From Aestuariibaculum sp. M13 (GTDB lineage Bacteria; Bacteroidota; Bacteroidia; Flavobacteriales; Flavobacteriaceae), in the NCBI RefSeq assembly GCF_024723255.1, contig NZ_JANIAC010000001.1:1317548-1381547 (forward strand): 64,000 nucleotides of DNA, given 5' to 3'. Shown in pieces: positions 25,420-35,022 of this stretch. The stretch's first letter is position 1. Each line of letters starts with the position of its first letter. Both the position numbers and the translations under genes were made by a program. The notes below the pieces were generated by a model. It saw only the letters and a list, made by a program, of their open reading frames with translations, was not told where the DNA came from and did not search any database.

Positions 25420-27000
25420 TTATGCTCTATATTTTCCTGATAATTCTTTTGCTACAGTAGCTAATGTATCTGTAACTTCATCAGTTAATTTACCTGCTTT
25501 TAAAGTCGCTAATACATCGCTGTGTTTTGCTCTTAAGAACTCTAAGTAATCTCTTTCGAATTCTTTTACTTTTTCTACAGGAACGTCTTTTAATAAGTTT
25601 TTAGAACCAGCGTAGATAATTGCAACCTGATCTTCAACAGTAAATGGATCGTTCTGAGCTTGCTTTAAGATCTCAACGTTACGCTTACCTTTCTCGATTA
25701 CGTTTAAAGTAACAGCATCTAAATCTGAACCGAATTTCGCGAATGCTTCTAACTCACGGAATTGAGCTTGGTCTAATTTTAAAGTACCAGATACTTTTTT
25801 CATTGATTTAATTTGTGCGTTACCACCAACACGAGATACAGAGATACCTACGTTAATTGCAGGACGTACACCAGAGTTAAATAAATCACCATCTAAGAAA
25901 ATCTGTCCGTCTGTAATAGAAATTACGTTTGTTGGAATATAAGCCGATACGTCACCTGCTTGAGTTTCAATGATAGGTAAAGCTGTTAACGAACCACCAC
26001 CTTTTACAACAGATTTTAATGAATCTGGTAAGTCGTTCATTCCTTTTGCGATCTCATCATCATTGATGATTTTTGCAGAACGCTCTAATAAACGAGAGTG
26101 TAAGTAGAAAACGTCTCCAGGGTACGCCTCACGTCCTGGTGGACGACGTAATAATAAAGATACCTCACGGTAAGCAACTGCTTGTTTCGATAAATCATCG
26201 AATACGATTAAAGCAGGACGACCAGTATCTCTAAAGTACTCACCAATTGCAGCACCCGCCATAGGAGCGTAAACCTGCATTGGAGCTGGATCTGAAGCGT
26301 TAGCAGCTACGATAGTTGTATAAGCTAAAGCACCTTTTTCTTCTAATGTTTTAGCAATGTTTGCTACAGTTGACGCTTTTTGTCCAACAGCAACATATAT
26401 ACAGTATACTGGGTTCCCAGCATCGTAAAATTCTTTTTGATTTAAGATAGCATCGATACAAACGGTAGTTTTACCAGTTTGACGGTCTCCAATTACCAAC
26501 TCACGTTGTCCTCTACCAACAGGGATCATCGCGTCGATAGACTTGATACCAGTTTGTAATGGCTCAGTTACAGGCTCACGGAAAACAACACCTGGAGCTT
26601 TACGCTCTAAAGGCATTTGGTAAGTTTGTCCTGCAATAGCACCTTTACCATCGATAGGGTTACCTAAAGTATCAACAACACGACCAACAATACCTTCTCC
26701 TACGTTAATAGAAGCAATACGTCCCGTACGTTTTACTGTAGAACCTTCTTTTACTTCTTTAGAAGGACCTAATAATACCACACCTACGTTATCTTCCTCA
26801 AGGTTCAATACGATACCTTCTAATCCTCCTTCAAACTCTACTAACTCACCGTATTGTGCATTAGAAAGTCCGTAAGCACGTGCAATACCATCACCTACAG
26901 TTAATACTGTTCCTACTTCGTCTAATGAAGCTCCTGCTTCAAAACCTGAAAGTTGTTGTTTTAAGATTGCTGATATCTCAGCTGGTTTAACTTCTGCCAT
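25420..27000 (-). CDS. atpA: ATP synthase F1 subunit alpha
   Basis: 526 residues, non-catalytic nucleotide-binding subunit of F1. Walker A GDRQTGKT is exact at 171-178; the Arg finger region ([14 protein letters not shown]) is intact. The length is normal for Bacteroidota. It is in the operon with atpH before and atpG after it. The catalytic beta subunit gene is not in this operon. Confidence 0.98.
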   Translation of the reverse strand: MAEVKPAEISAILKQQLSGFEAGASLDEVGTVLTVGDGIARAYGLSNAQYGELVEFEGGLEGIVLNLEEDNVGVVLLGPSKEVKEGSTVKRTGRIASINVGEGIVGRVVDTLGNPIDGKGAIAGQTYQMPLERKAPGVVFREPVTEPLQTGIKSIDAMIPVGRGQRELVIGDRQTGKTTVCIDAILNQKEFYDAGNPVYCIYVAVGQKASTVANIAKTLEEKGALAYTTIVAANASDPAPMQVYAPMAGAAIGEYFRDTGRPALIVFDDLSKQAVAYREVSLLLRRPPGREAYPGDVFYLHSRLLERSAKIINDDEIAKGMNDLPDSLKSVVKGGGSLTALPIIETQAGDVSAYIPTNVISITDGQIFLDGDLFNSGVRPAINVGISVSRVGGNAQIKSMKKVSGTLKLDQAQFRELEAFAKFGSDLDAVTLNVIEKGKRNVEILKQAQNDPFTVEDQVAIIYAGSKNLLKDVPVEKVKEFERDYLEFLRAKHSDVLATLKAGKLTDEVTDTLATVAKELSGKYRA

Positions 27001-27029
27001 CTTATTGTTTATTTAAGATAAAACTATCT

Positions 27030-27566
27030 TTAGTTTAATGTAAATTCTCTTTTTAACTTGTTTAATTTGTTAGCGATACTTGCATCATACTGCACATCGC
27101 CAACACGTAAAACGAAACCTCCTAAGATGTTTTCGTCTACAATATTTTGAACTTCTACTTCCTTTCCTGTAAGTTCTTTAACTTTAGCTAATACCTTCGC
27201 ATTTAATTCTGCTGTTAATGGCACTGCGGTAGTTACTTTAGCTATTTGAGTTCCTTTTAACTGGTCGAATAACACACTGTATTGTTTTGCTACTTCGCCA
27301 ATTAAAGCAATTCTTTTGTTGCTAATTAAAGTGTCTACTAAATTTCCAGTTAATTCGTTAGTGTTTTTAAACACTTCTTCGATTACTGATTTTTTAATAG
27401 ATGATCTTACGATAGGATTTTGAAGCACACCGTTTAATTCTTTGCTTTCTGCAATGGTGTTAGCAATTAAAGTCATATCAGCATTAACAGCCTCGGCTGC
27501 ATTTTTATCTGATGCTAAACTTAAAACCGCTTTTGCGTAACGTATTGCTGCTCTTTCTCCTGCCAT
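27030..27566 (-). CDS. atpH: ATP synthase F1 subunit delta
   Basis: 178 residues, peripheral stalk connector between F1 alpha and the b subunits. N-terminal helical bundle (AAIRYAKAVLSLASDKN) and C-terminal VLGGFVLRVGD-type end (here ILGGFVLRVGDVQYDASI) are the family hallmarks. Seven bases separate it from atpF. Confidence 0.95.
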   Translation of the reverse strand: MAGERAAIRYAKAVLSLASDKNAAEAVNADMTLIANTIAESKELNGVLQNPIVRSSIKKSVIEEVFKNTNELTGNLVDTLISNKRIALIGEVAKQYSVLFDQLKGTQIAKVTTAVPLTAELNAKVLAKVKELTGKEVEVQNIVDENILGGFVLRVGDVQYDASIANKLNKLKREFTLN

Positions 27567-27573
27567 AGTAATA

Positions 27574-28074
27574 TTAACTTAATGTAGCTTCTCCAATTAA
27601 AGAATCTACTAATTTTTGTTGTTTACTATTATCTGAAAGTTCGTCGCGTAATACTTTCTCAGCGATTTCGATAGATAAACCAGCAACGTGACTTTTCAAT
27701 TCTGCAATAGCAGCTTTCTTTTCGCTTTCAATAGCAGCGTGCGCTTGCTCGATAATTGTGTTTGCTTGTGTCTCAGCTTCAGTTTTTGCAGCTTCAATCA
27801 TTTTATCCTTCATCTCACGTGCTTCTTTAAGCATCGCTTCTCTTTCTGCTCTAGCCTCATTTAATAATTTCTTATTATCTGCTTGAAGATTTTGCATTTC
27901 TAATCTTGCTTTTTCAGCTGAATCTAATGCATCTTTAATCCCGTCTTCACGAGTTTGTAACGACTCTAAAATAGGTTTCCAAGCAAATTTTCTCATTAAT
28001 ACAATTAAGATTAATAAGATGATGGCTTGCATAAAAAACAATCCTGGTGAAAAATCATTTAATAACTGATCCAT
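27574..28074 (-). CDS. atpF: ATP synthase Fo subunit b
   Basis: 166 residues: one N-terminal membrane helix (about 11-27, GLFFMQAIILLILIVLMRK) and a long charged amphipathic helix (about 35-145, rich in Ala, Glu, Lys) forming the peripheral stalk. The gap of 108 bases to atpE is the longest in the operon and contains hairpins. Confidence 0.95.
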   Translation of the reverse strand: MDQLLNDFSPGLFFMQAIILLILIVLMRKFAWKPILESLQTREDGIKDALDSAEKARLEMQNLQADNKKLLNEARAEREAMLKEAREMKDKMIEAAKTEAETQANTIIEQAHAAIESEKKAAIAELKSHVAGLSIEIAEKVLRDELSDNSKQQKLVDSLIGEATLS

Positions 28075-28130
28075 ATGTAACTATATAATAAGTTTTACTT
28101 CTGTGTTTTGTTTAATTTTTTAAAAACAGC

Positions 28131-28153
28131 TTCTGCAACCAACCGTTGCAGAA
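28131..28153 (-). terminator. Terminator-like hairpin between atpE and atpF
   Basis: TTCTGCAAC (28131-28139) and GTTGCAGAA (28145-28153) form a perfect 9-bp stem with a 5-base loop. On the minus strand GCTG and then T5 follow. Reading continues into atpF, so it would be a partial terminator or an mRNA 3'-end protector for the atpE message. Confidence 0.6.
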
Positions 28154-28175
28154 TGCTATTTCTATTTTGTTTCTT

Positions 28176-28389
<214 letters not shown>

Positions 28390-28409
28390 TTAATTAAACA
28401 AATTCTTAA

Positions 28410-29534
28410 TTAGTGATGGTCGTGTTCTTCAACAGCCATTCCTATAAATAACGATGATAACATCGTGAAAATAAACGCTTGTAAAAAGGCTACCAGTATT
28501 TCGATAACCGAGATAAATAATGCTAGTGCTAATGAAACACCTGTTGATGCTACCGGACCAAAGGCTTCTTTCATTGTAATAACTAATGCTATTAAGCTCA
28601 TAACCACAAAGTGTCCTGCAGTCATGTTAGCAAATAAACGCACTAACAGAGAGAATGGCTTAATTAATACGAAACCAATTAATTCTATTACTGCTAAGAT
28701 AGGTCTTAAGATGTAAGGCACTCCTGGCATCCATAAGGTGTGTCCCCAGAAATCTTTACTCCCGCTAAATAAATAGATAACAACAGTAAAAATTGCTAAA
28801 CAGAACGTTACTGCAATCTGACCTGTTACGTTAAATCCAAGTGGCGTTAAACCTAATAAGTTTAAGATCCAGATAAAGAAGAATACAGTTAATAAGAACG
28901 ACATGAACTTTCTGTATTTTTTCTCACCAATATTCGGACGTGCAATTTCGTCACGCACATAAATTACTAAAGGCTCTAAAGCACGACCAAAACCAGTTGG
29001 AATAGCTCCTTTTTTGTATCCTTTAGCTAGAGCTCCAAATCCTAAAATCATTAAAAGCCCTGCTAATAACATACCGAATACACTTTTAGTAATAGAGAAG
29101 TCTAATACTTTGTGTGCGTTTTCAGCGTGGTGGTGATCGTCAAAAATAACTTCATCTGCACCAGCTTCTAATTCGTATATTTTACTGTGAATCTTTGTTA
29201 ACTTAACACCACCCTTTTCTACAACAACGTGACCGTTATCGTCGTGGTGAAATTCTGAAGACATAAATGTTCTTAAACCTTCACTAGTCCATACAATAAC
29301 AGGTAACGGGAAACTTACGTGAGTTCCTGTTTCGTTATTAGTATATAAATGAAAATCGTGAGAATCTTTTAAGTGATGTGCAATGTATTCTTTAATCTCT
29401 TCTGGAGTATCAATTTTATTTCCTCCTTCATGATGCTGATTATCATGCTCTGCTTCGTTTGCAAAGGCAAAAACCGAAGTCATCATTAAAACTAAAATTG
29501 CAATAAATTTGATAGATTTTTTTGCTACCATCAT
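28410..29534 (-). CDS. atpB: ATP synthase Fo subunit a
   Basis: About 374 residues. A signal-peptide-like start (MMVAKKSIKFIAILVLMMT, cleavage near AFA) and a His/Asp/Glu-rich periplasmic N-terminal extension (about 25-150) typical of Bacteroidota precede the usual five or six helices. The essential Arg lies in LLVRLFANMTAGHF. The open frame reaches a TTG at 29588, but the promoter -10 box (29576-29583) lies within that stretch, so translation must begin at one of the two ATGs at 29534 and 29531. Confidence 0.93.
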   Translation of the reverse strand: MMVAKKSIKFIAILVLMMTSVFAFANEAEHDNQHHEGGNKIDTPEEIKEYIAHHLKDSHDFHLYTNNETGTHVSFPLPVIVWTSEGLRTFMSSEFHHDDNGHVVVEKGGVKLTKIHSKIYELEAGADEVIFDDHHHAENAHKVLDFSITKSVFGMLLAGLLMILGFGALAKGYKKGAIPTGFGRALEPLVIYVRDEIARPNIGEKKYRKFMSFLLTVFFFIWILNLLGLTPLGFNVTGQIAVTFCLAIFTVVIYLFSGSKDFWGHTLWMPGVPYILRPILAVIELIGFVLIKPFSLLVRLFANMTAGHFVVMSLIALVITMKEAFGPVASTGVSLALALFISVIEILVAFLQAFIFTMLSSLFIGMAVEEHDHH

Positions 29535-29575
29535 ATTTTCTAAACTAATGAAATTACGCTCTCTAAAATTTTGTG

Positions 29576-29605
29576 CAAATGTACACAATAATTTAAAAAC
29601 CCAAA
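29576..29605 (-). promoter_or_regulatory. Promoter of the atpB-E-F-H-A-G operon
   Basis: Minus strand: TTTG (29602-29605), 18 bases, TACATTTG (29576-29583), both exact consensus. It lies 42 bases upstream of the atpB ATG and separates the core atp genes from the bactofilin/AtpZ genes upstream. Confidence 0.78.
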
Positions 29606-29670
29606 CCCTTTTTTTAGTTAGTTTTTTTCAGGATGCTGAATTATCAAATTTTAGCTAAATTTTTCTTTAA

Positions 29671-30042
29671 CTATTTGCTGTTTAGCAACTTTCCTACGGC
29701 AATAGCTTCGGTGGTTAAAAACAAGAATAATGGCAGCACTAAAGCGTAGCGTTCTGCCTGAGTTAAACTGTCATTTTCGAACACGGCATTTTTAAAAATC
29801 AACAAGAACAACCCTAGTTTTAAAAACATAAATGCCAGATAAGCATAACCCGCATTATTAGGCATAATACTACAAATACCCTCAATACTCGCATACACTA
29901 TTAAAGATGCAATAGCGTGAAATAAATACACCTGCCATAATGGAAATGATAGCGGCTGAGAAATAAATTGCTGATGTACGGTTAAAGCAATTGCAAAAAG
30001 TAAAACTACAACTAGTGTGAAAACCAGTATTCTTTTAATCAT
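29671..30042 (-). CDS. Four-helix membrane protein, DUF6168-like
   Basis: 123 residues with about four membrane helices (MIKRILVFTLVVVLLFAIAL; LWQVYLFHAIASLIVYASIE; YAYLAFMFLKLGLFLLIFK; YALVLPLFLFLTTEAIAVG). It lies between atpZ and atpB, where many bacteria have atpI, and probably has an AtpI-like role in Fo assembly or ion supply (inference). I recall this group as DUF6168, without certainty. It overlaps atpZ by 8 bases. Confidence 0.7.
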   Translation of the reverse strand: MIKRILVFTLVVVLLFAIALTVHQQFISQPLSFPLWQVYLFHAIASLIVYASIEGICSIMPNNAGYAYLAFMFLKLGLFLLIFKNAVFENDSLTQAERYALVLPLFLFLTTEAIAVGKLLNSK

Positions 30043-30265
30043 TTTTATCGTTATTGGTAATATTAAGTACTTGCCTAATAACAGAAAACATTGCCAGGAA
30101 AACCGCTAGCAATGTTACTATTTTATAATATAACTGATTGGCGTTGCCAAATTTATGGTCCAGCCACTCGCCTAATTTACTCCCCAAATATATGGTTAAC
30201 CCCATTTGAAGCGCAATAGATGTAAACCTTACATACTTATTAAGCTGTCTTTGATTTTTGTCCAC
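30035..30265 (-). CDS. AtpZ/AtpI-family protein
   Basis: 76 residues with two membrane helices (about 16-32 and 46-64) joined by the short loop GSKLGEWLDHKFG, the usual AtpZ signature (G-x-x-LDxxF). AtpZ/AtpI proteins are accessory factors of ATP synthase (Mg/Ca supply or c-ring assembly). It overlaps the bactofilin gene end by 26 bases and the next gene by 8, so the three are tightly coupled. Confidence 0.82.
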   Translation of the reverse strand: MDKNQRQLNKYVRFTSIALQMGLTIYLGSKLGEWLDHKFGNANQLYYKIVTLLAVFLAMFSVIRQVLNITNNDKND

Positions 30266-30638
30266 TGTTAATTTCTTTTACAGCACCTTTCATTAAACAG
30301 GTTACGTTGAATGCTGCCCCTGGCTCTACAGCTAGCTTAGCTACAGAAACCTCGCCTTCTATAACTGCAGAATCTTTTAAAGTTAAGGTTCCTGATAAGG
30401 TTAACTTACCTGAAAACTTACCTTCAAAATAAGCATCGGTTCCTTGTAATGTTCCTTTTATAAAACCGGTTTTTCCAACCACAACTTTACCTTTGGTAAC
30501 TACATTACCTTCTACGGTTCCTTCAATTCTAAAATCGCCTTCACTACTCAGGTCGCCAATTAATGTGGTGCCTTGAGAAATATTCTGACTGGTAGGTCCT
30601 TCTGTCATCTTTTTTTCTTTTTTGTTTTCGGAAAACAT
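30240..30638 (-). CDS. Bactofilin (polymer-forming cytoskeletal protein)
   Basis: 132 residues. The central part (about 27-115) is a right-handed beta-helix of short repeats with alternating Gly/hydrophobic positions (IEGTVEGNVVTKGKVVVG, GTLTLKDSAVIEGEV). Short charged or polar ends flank it, as in bactofilins, which polymerise without nucleotide and shape the cell or anchor envelope machinery. It starts 14 bases after sprE and may be co-transcribed with it. A start at the inner Met11 is also possible. Confidence 0.9.
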   Translation of the reverse strand: MFSENKKEKKMTEGPTSQNISQGTTLIGDLSSEGDFRIEGTVEGNVVTKGKVVVGKTGFIKGTLQGTDAYFEGKFSGKLTLSGTLTLKDSAVIEGEVSVAKLAVEPGAAFNVTCLMKGAVKEINSGQKSKTA

Positions 30639-30652
30639 AATTGCTATTAATT

Positions 30653-33217
30653 TTAATTAGTATCTACGTTTAAAAAATCGTTTAGGTTCTTGTGAATCTG
30701 AATAATTTGATAATTCGCAGACGATATTTCGAAATGGGGTTCTTTAATTTTCTTTTTATCTTCTTTAGCAAACAACTGTTCAAAAGTATGAGCCACCTGC
30801 TTATTGGTTAAACCATGAACAACTACAAAATTAGTATTTGTGTCGTAAACATCAACTGAAGATTGAAGTTTGTAATATTTAATATGACTTAAAACGGTAT
30901 CTAATTCGGTTTTAAATCCTTCTAATTGCTCTCTTTTTGCATCTTTAAAAGCATAGACAACTTTATATTGCTGTCTGATACTATCGTTGTCCTTAATAAA
31001 ATCTTTATTTGCCAAAACAGGCAATACGTTCGTTTCAATATGCTGGGCCTCCTTCCCTTCTGGTTTATTCGCATAAGTAACGCTAATAAAATTGATGGCC
31101 TTGCTGTAAGCATCGAAACCATATAATCGTCCAGTCGCTGTTGCTTTTAATAATTCGAACTTCGGCACAATGGCATCTCCTTCAAATCGATTAATATAAT
31201 CTTCACTTTTAGCAATAACCTCTGCATACTCTTGGTTTTCATATTTCGCATACAGCGCCTGATATAAATTTTCAGGACTGTTTTCATCTTCCTCAGAAAC
31301 CATATCCGGATTACTCAAAATTGTTGCGTAACGTGTATCTGGATAATTAGTAATAATATCGTTTTTAGCAATAGATGCTTCATCAGTTTCACCTAAAAGC
31401 TCGTAAATTTTGTAAAGATTGTATTTAGAAGGTAATATTAAACGTTCTTCAGGATTGCTCTCTAACAAATCCTGAAATTTATCTTTTGCCAGCTCATATT
31501 CCTTAAACTTCTCTTTATAGATTAATCCTAACTGATAATAAGCGTAATTTCTGTCTTTAGAAATACTATCAATAGCTTTCTGTTCGGTTGGAATTTTAGA
31601 GATGTAGTATTGCGGATCGTATAATTCTTCTTCGGTTGCAGCTGCTACAATATCTGTTCCTGCCGCACCACCAACATTACCTACAATACCTTTGCTAGAC
31701 CAACGCCAGTTATCTTCCAAAGCTCTGTTACCCCATTTTTTTATGAATTCATTTTTACCATATGCCACAGTTGTTGGGTTGTAAAAATAGAATGTCGCCT
31801 GCGCCGGTGCACCTACTCCTTGAAATGGTGCCGCTTGTCTACTTCCCGCATTAACCGTAGTAGCTATACCTTTATTTCGTTCTATAGCCTCAGCTTTTTC
31901 CCTTTCTTCTTCAGCTTTAACCTTTAAAGCGTCTATAAATTCCTGAAAATAAGCTACGCGCTCTGCTTCCGGTAAACGTACCAGTCGCAAAATACTATCG
32001 TTAGTTTTTGCTATGCCCTCGTAATAAATAACATCTTCTAAATTATCGCGCTTACGTTTTATTAAACGGTAAGGTTTCGAATTTTCTTCAAGATTGGTTA
32101 AGGTACTATCATAATAATTTCCCGCTTCTTTATACACCGAATTATCGAAATCGATATCTCCTAAAATCTCGTAATTTTTAGCCTTTAATAAACGATCTCT
32201 GGAATTGGTGCGCAGCGATTTATTGTAATATTGAATAGCTAAAGCTTCATCGTTTGTATTTTGATAATATTGTCCTTTCTGAAAATAAATTTTATCGAGA
32301 TACGGACGATTTTCACGATTCTCTTCTAACTCTGTTAACAATTCCAATTGCGCCATTTTATCACCATGCTCGTAATCGAAATTTTTCATCTTTTCGAGAT
32401 AAGCACTAATCATATAGATTCTTGGCGTCTTTCTATTCAGCTCAATCACCTTATCGAAAGCGATGTTCGCACTGTCCTTATAGCCTAATTCATTATATAA
32501 CTGTCCCTGGATATAACGATACCTGCCACGCTCATCGTTACTCTTTGTAGCGTTCGAAGCAACTTCAAGTTGTGTTATGGCACTATCAATGGATTTCGTA
32601 TTTAAATATGCCTGGGCCAACATAGATGTCGCATCAGCTAAATCCTGATCTTCCAATTCTTCCTGCTCCAGTAAACGTTTTAGATTTTTAATGGCAAGCT
32701 CATTATTCTCTAAACGAATATTGGTTTTCTCTCGCCAAATTCTTGCCTGATTTATTTTATCGCTGGCTGCGTATTTATAAAGAATATAATTAAAAGCCTC
32801 TAAAGCCGGCACAAAACGCTGATCGAAGTAACGCGCTTTCCCTAACAATAAGTAAGCCTCATCCATTTGTGGATTTTTCTCCTTTCCGCCAATGTTCATG
32901 CTGTGCTTTTGAATAGCCTTTACAGCTTTTTCTTCAGCCGTTCCGAAACTTTCATTTTTAGATTGCCCAGGCAAGGTGACATCTTCAAATACTTCTAAAC
33001 GTTCGATTGGCAGGATATCCCAGTAATTATCAGTATAACTTTCATTAAGACTTGCTCGACCCTGCTCTAAAGCATTGTAACCATTGTAAAGCGTATTGAA
33101 TTCTGCCGTAACAGCATGAAAATTTCGGCTGATAAACTTGTCCTTTTTTCTGGAACAACCTACAACCAAAAGAATGGAACATGCAATGACAGATGGAACC
33201 TTAAATGATGCTTTCAA
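30653..33217 (-). CDS. sprE: SprE/PorW-type gliding and T9SS lipoprotein with TPRs
   Basis: 854 residues with a lipobox (LLVVGC) and many TPR-like helix pairs from about residue 115 onward (for example MDEAYLLLGKARYFDQRF). A conserved middle segment (FYFYNPTTVAYGKNEFIKKW) and a C-terminal SPOR-like region are also visible. SprE (PorW in Porphyromonas) links the outer-membrane translocon to the PorLM motor. The start is TTG at 33217: no in-frame ATG exists upstream before non-coding sequence, and the signal peptide begins right there. Bactofilin follows after 14 bases. Confidence 0.85.
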   Translation of the reverse strand: MKASFKVPSVIACSILLVVGCSRKKDKFISRNFHAVTAEFNTLYNGYNALEQGRASLNESYTDNYWDILPIERLEVFEDVTLPGQSKNESFGTAEEKAVKAIQKHSMNIGGKEKNPQMDEAYLLLGKARYFDQRFVPALEAFNYILYKYAASDKINQARIWREKTNIRLENNELAIKNLKRLLEQEELEDQDLADATSMLAQAYLNTKSIDSAITQLEVASNATKSNDERGRYRYIQGQLYNELGYKDSANIAFDKVIELNRKTPRIYMISAYLEKMKNFDYEHGDKMAQLELLTELEENRENRPYLDKIYFQKGQYYQNTNDEALAIQYYNKSLRTNSRDRLLKAKNYEILGDIDFDNSVYKEAGNYYDSTLTNLEENSKPYRLIKRKRDNLEDVIYYEGIAKTNDSILRLVRLPEAERVAYFQEFIDALKVKAEEEREKAEAIERNKGIATTVNAGSRQAAPFQGVGAPAQATFYFYNPTTVAYGKNEFIKKWGNRALEDNWRWSSKGIVGNVGGAAGTDIVAAATEEELYDPQYYISKIPTEQKAIDSISKDRNYAYYQLGLIYKEKFKEYELAKDKFQDLLESNPEERLILPSKYNLYKIYELLGETDEASIAKNDIITNYPDTRYATILSNPDMVSEEDENSPENLYQALYAKYENQEYAEVIAKSEDYINRFEGDAIVPKFELLKATATGRLYGFDAYSKAINFISVTYANKPEGKEAQHIETNVLPVLANKDFIKDNDSIRQQYKVVYAFKDAKREQLEGFKTELDTVLSHIKYYKLQSSVDVYDTNTNFVVVHGLTNKQVAHTFEQLFAKEDKKKIKEPHFEISSANYQIIQIHKNLNDFLNVDTN

Positions 33218-33353
33218 TGTTGGTATTTTTAGTCTAATTAAATAACTATAAACTCTTACTTATATTATGTAAGCAGGTAAAAATAAACATCTTTTTTGAT
33301 TATGCGATGAAATGCCTTGTAAAACTCGTTTTAAGAAAGCCAATAGATGTATT

Positions 33354-33761
33354 TTACATATATTTTTGAGCGATAGCCTGCACTTCCATACCCCAGCTCT
33401 GACCAAACATCATCGCTTTTTGAGCTAAACCATATTGTTTATTAGCAAGCTTTTTACCCAAATCGGTTTTATAAAATTCGGTTAACTCCTGAATTTCCTC
33501 ACGTGTAAATTCAGCCATATACAACCCGGCCATTTTCTCGTACAAACCATCTAAAGTCCCTTTAGCTTCTTCCATATAAACCTCCTTTTTATCTTCAGAA
33601 ACCATACTTCCTATTTGAGAAATAGCCGTTTCGAATGCCGTTGTAGATCCTGTAAGTTTAATAAAATTGATGGTTTCATTTTTAAATTCGGAATTGTCTT
33701 GAGCAAAAACCTGCCCCACGGTTCCCACAACAAATAAGCAAGCAAATAAAAGGTTTTTCAT
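33354..33761 (-). CDS. DUF2059 periplasmic protein
   Basis: 135 residues: signal peptide ending VGQVFAQ, then a helical DUF2059 domain (ETAISQIGSMVSEDKKE, MAEFTREEIQELTEFYKTDLGKKL). Unknown function, periplasmic. It stands alone between sprE and the reductase gene. Confidence 0.82.
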   Translation of the reverse strand: MKNLLFACLFVVGTVGQVFAQDNSEFKNETINFIKLTGSTTAFETAISQIGSMVSEDKKEVYMEEAKGTLDGLYEKMAGLYMAEFTREEIQELTEFYKTDLGKKLANKQYGLAQKAMMFGQSWGMEVQAIAQKYM

Positions 33762-33876
33762 TTTTACTGAATTTTAGATAATTAATTTCAGGGTTATTCT
33801 TACACAATTCTACGAATTAATATTTTTTTTAGCCCAATTGTTTCTAACAAATTTAATTTTTCCACGTCAAGTTCAC

Positions 33877-33884
33877 TATTTTTG
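33877..33884 (+). promoter_or_regulatory. -10 box of the reductase gene
   Basis: TATTTTTG fits TAnnTTTG exactly, 14 bases before the ATG at 33899. The -33 region has only TTT. Confidence 0.45.
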
Positions 33885-33898
33885 TCAAAAATTTACAC

Positions 33899-34960
33899 AT
33901 GTCATCATTTCACAATCTTACCATTAAAAATATAGAGCGAGAGACATCTAAAGCCATTAGTATAACTTTCGATGTTCCTGAAGCTTTAACCGATACATTT
34001 TCATTTAAAGCCGGGCAATACATTACGTTAAGAGCAACCGTTAACGGAAATGAAGTTCGTCGTGATTACTCCCTTTGTTCATCACCAAAAAGTGGTGAAT
34101 TAAAAGTGGCTATTAAGGAAGTTAAAGACGGAACGTTTTCGGCATATGCGAATGCAGAATTAAGAGCAGGTGATGTTTTAGAAGTTGCACCTCCAAAAGG
34201 ACGTTTTACATTTGAACCAAACGATTCTATCACTAAAAACATAGCACTTTTTGCAGCAGGTAGTGGTATCACGCCAGTTTTAAGTATTATTAAATGTGCA
34301 TTGGAAGAAGAAGTACACAGCCATGTGATTTTAGTATACGGAAACAAAACCACTAAAGACACCATCTTCTTAAATGAACTTTTAGAACTTCAGCATGAAT
34401 ATAAAGACCGTTTCTCTATTCAGTTTGTATTTAGCCAGTCCGACGAAGACAACGCTATTTTTGGTCGTATCGAGAAAAGCACGGTAAACTACGTGATGAA
34501 AAACAAGCACAAGCATATTGATGTTGATGCGTACTACTTATGTGGACCTGAAGCTATGATTCACACGGTTAAAGATGTTTTAACGGCTAATGGTGCTGAT
34601 GCAGACCGTATTCATTACGAACTATTTAAAGCTGCAAAAACTGAGGATATTGTAACTCCCGCTGCGTCTACTGCCAACGGAATAACCAAGGCTACAATTA
34701 TTGTTGACGATGAAGAAACCGTTATTGAAATGTCTCAAAAACAAACCATTCTTGAAGCGGCTATCGATGAAGATTTAGATGCGCCATATTCTTGTCAGGG
34801 TGGTATTTGTAGTAGTTGTTTGGCACGCGTAAAAGAAGGGTCTGCCACCATGCGTCAAAACAGCATTCTAACCGAGCAGGAAGTTGCTGAAGGTTTAATT
34901 TTAACTTGTCAGGCACATCCAACTACCGCAACCATTACTGTAGATTACGATGATGTTTAA
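33899..34960 (+). CDS. PaaE-type ferredoxin reductase (FAD/NAD domain plus 2Fe-2S ferredoxin domain)
   Basis: 353 residues. A ferredoxin reductase part (1-235) with FAD-binding RRDYSLCSSP and NAD-binding AAGSGITPVLSI motifs is followed by a plant-type 2Fe-2S domain with ligands CQGGICSSC and a later Cys in LTCQAHP. It passes electrons from NAD(P)H to a partner oxygenase or desaturase. No paaABCD genes are in the window, so it is not proven to act in phenylacetate degradation; a fatty-acid desaturase or hydroxylase partner is equally possible. Confidence 0.87.
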   Translation: MSSFHNLTIKNIERETSKAISITFDVPEALTDTFSFKAGQYITLRATVNGNEVRRDYSLCSSPKSGELKVAIKEVKDGTFSAYANAELRAGDVLEVAPPKGRFTFEPNDSITKNIALFAAGSGITPVLSIIKCALEEEVHSHVILVYGNKTTKDTIFLNELLELQHEYKDRFSIQFVFSQSDEDNAIFGRIEKSTVNYVMKNKHKHIDVDAYYLCGPEAMIHTVKDVLTANGADADRIHYELFKAAKTEDIVTPAASTANGITKATIIVDDEETVIEMSQKQTILEAAIDEDLDAPYSCQGGICSSCLARVKEGSATMRQNSILTEQEVAEGLILTCQAHPTTATITVDYDDV

Positions 34961-34990
34961 AAGAAACAAATTGTAAAGTTTGAATATAAA

Positions 34991-35022
34991 AAAGGCTGTT
35001 ATCTGATTAGATAATAGCCTTT
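34991..35022. terminator. Bidirectional terminator between reductase and GT9 gene
   Basis: AAAGGCTGTTATCT (34991-35004) and AGATAATAGCCTTT (35009-35022) pair over 14 bp with one G-U. T-rich sequence follows on the plus strand and A-rich on the other side. It overlaps the end of the minus-strand gene. Confidence 0.85.

Noticed and set aside
29535-29588. TTG start giving an 18-residue longer AtpB
   Set aside because: The -10 box of the atp promoter lies within this stretch, so it is mostly not in the mRNA.
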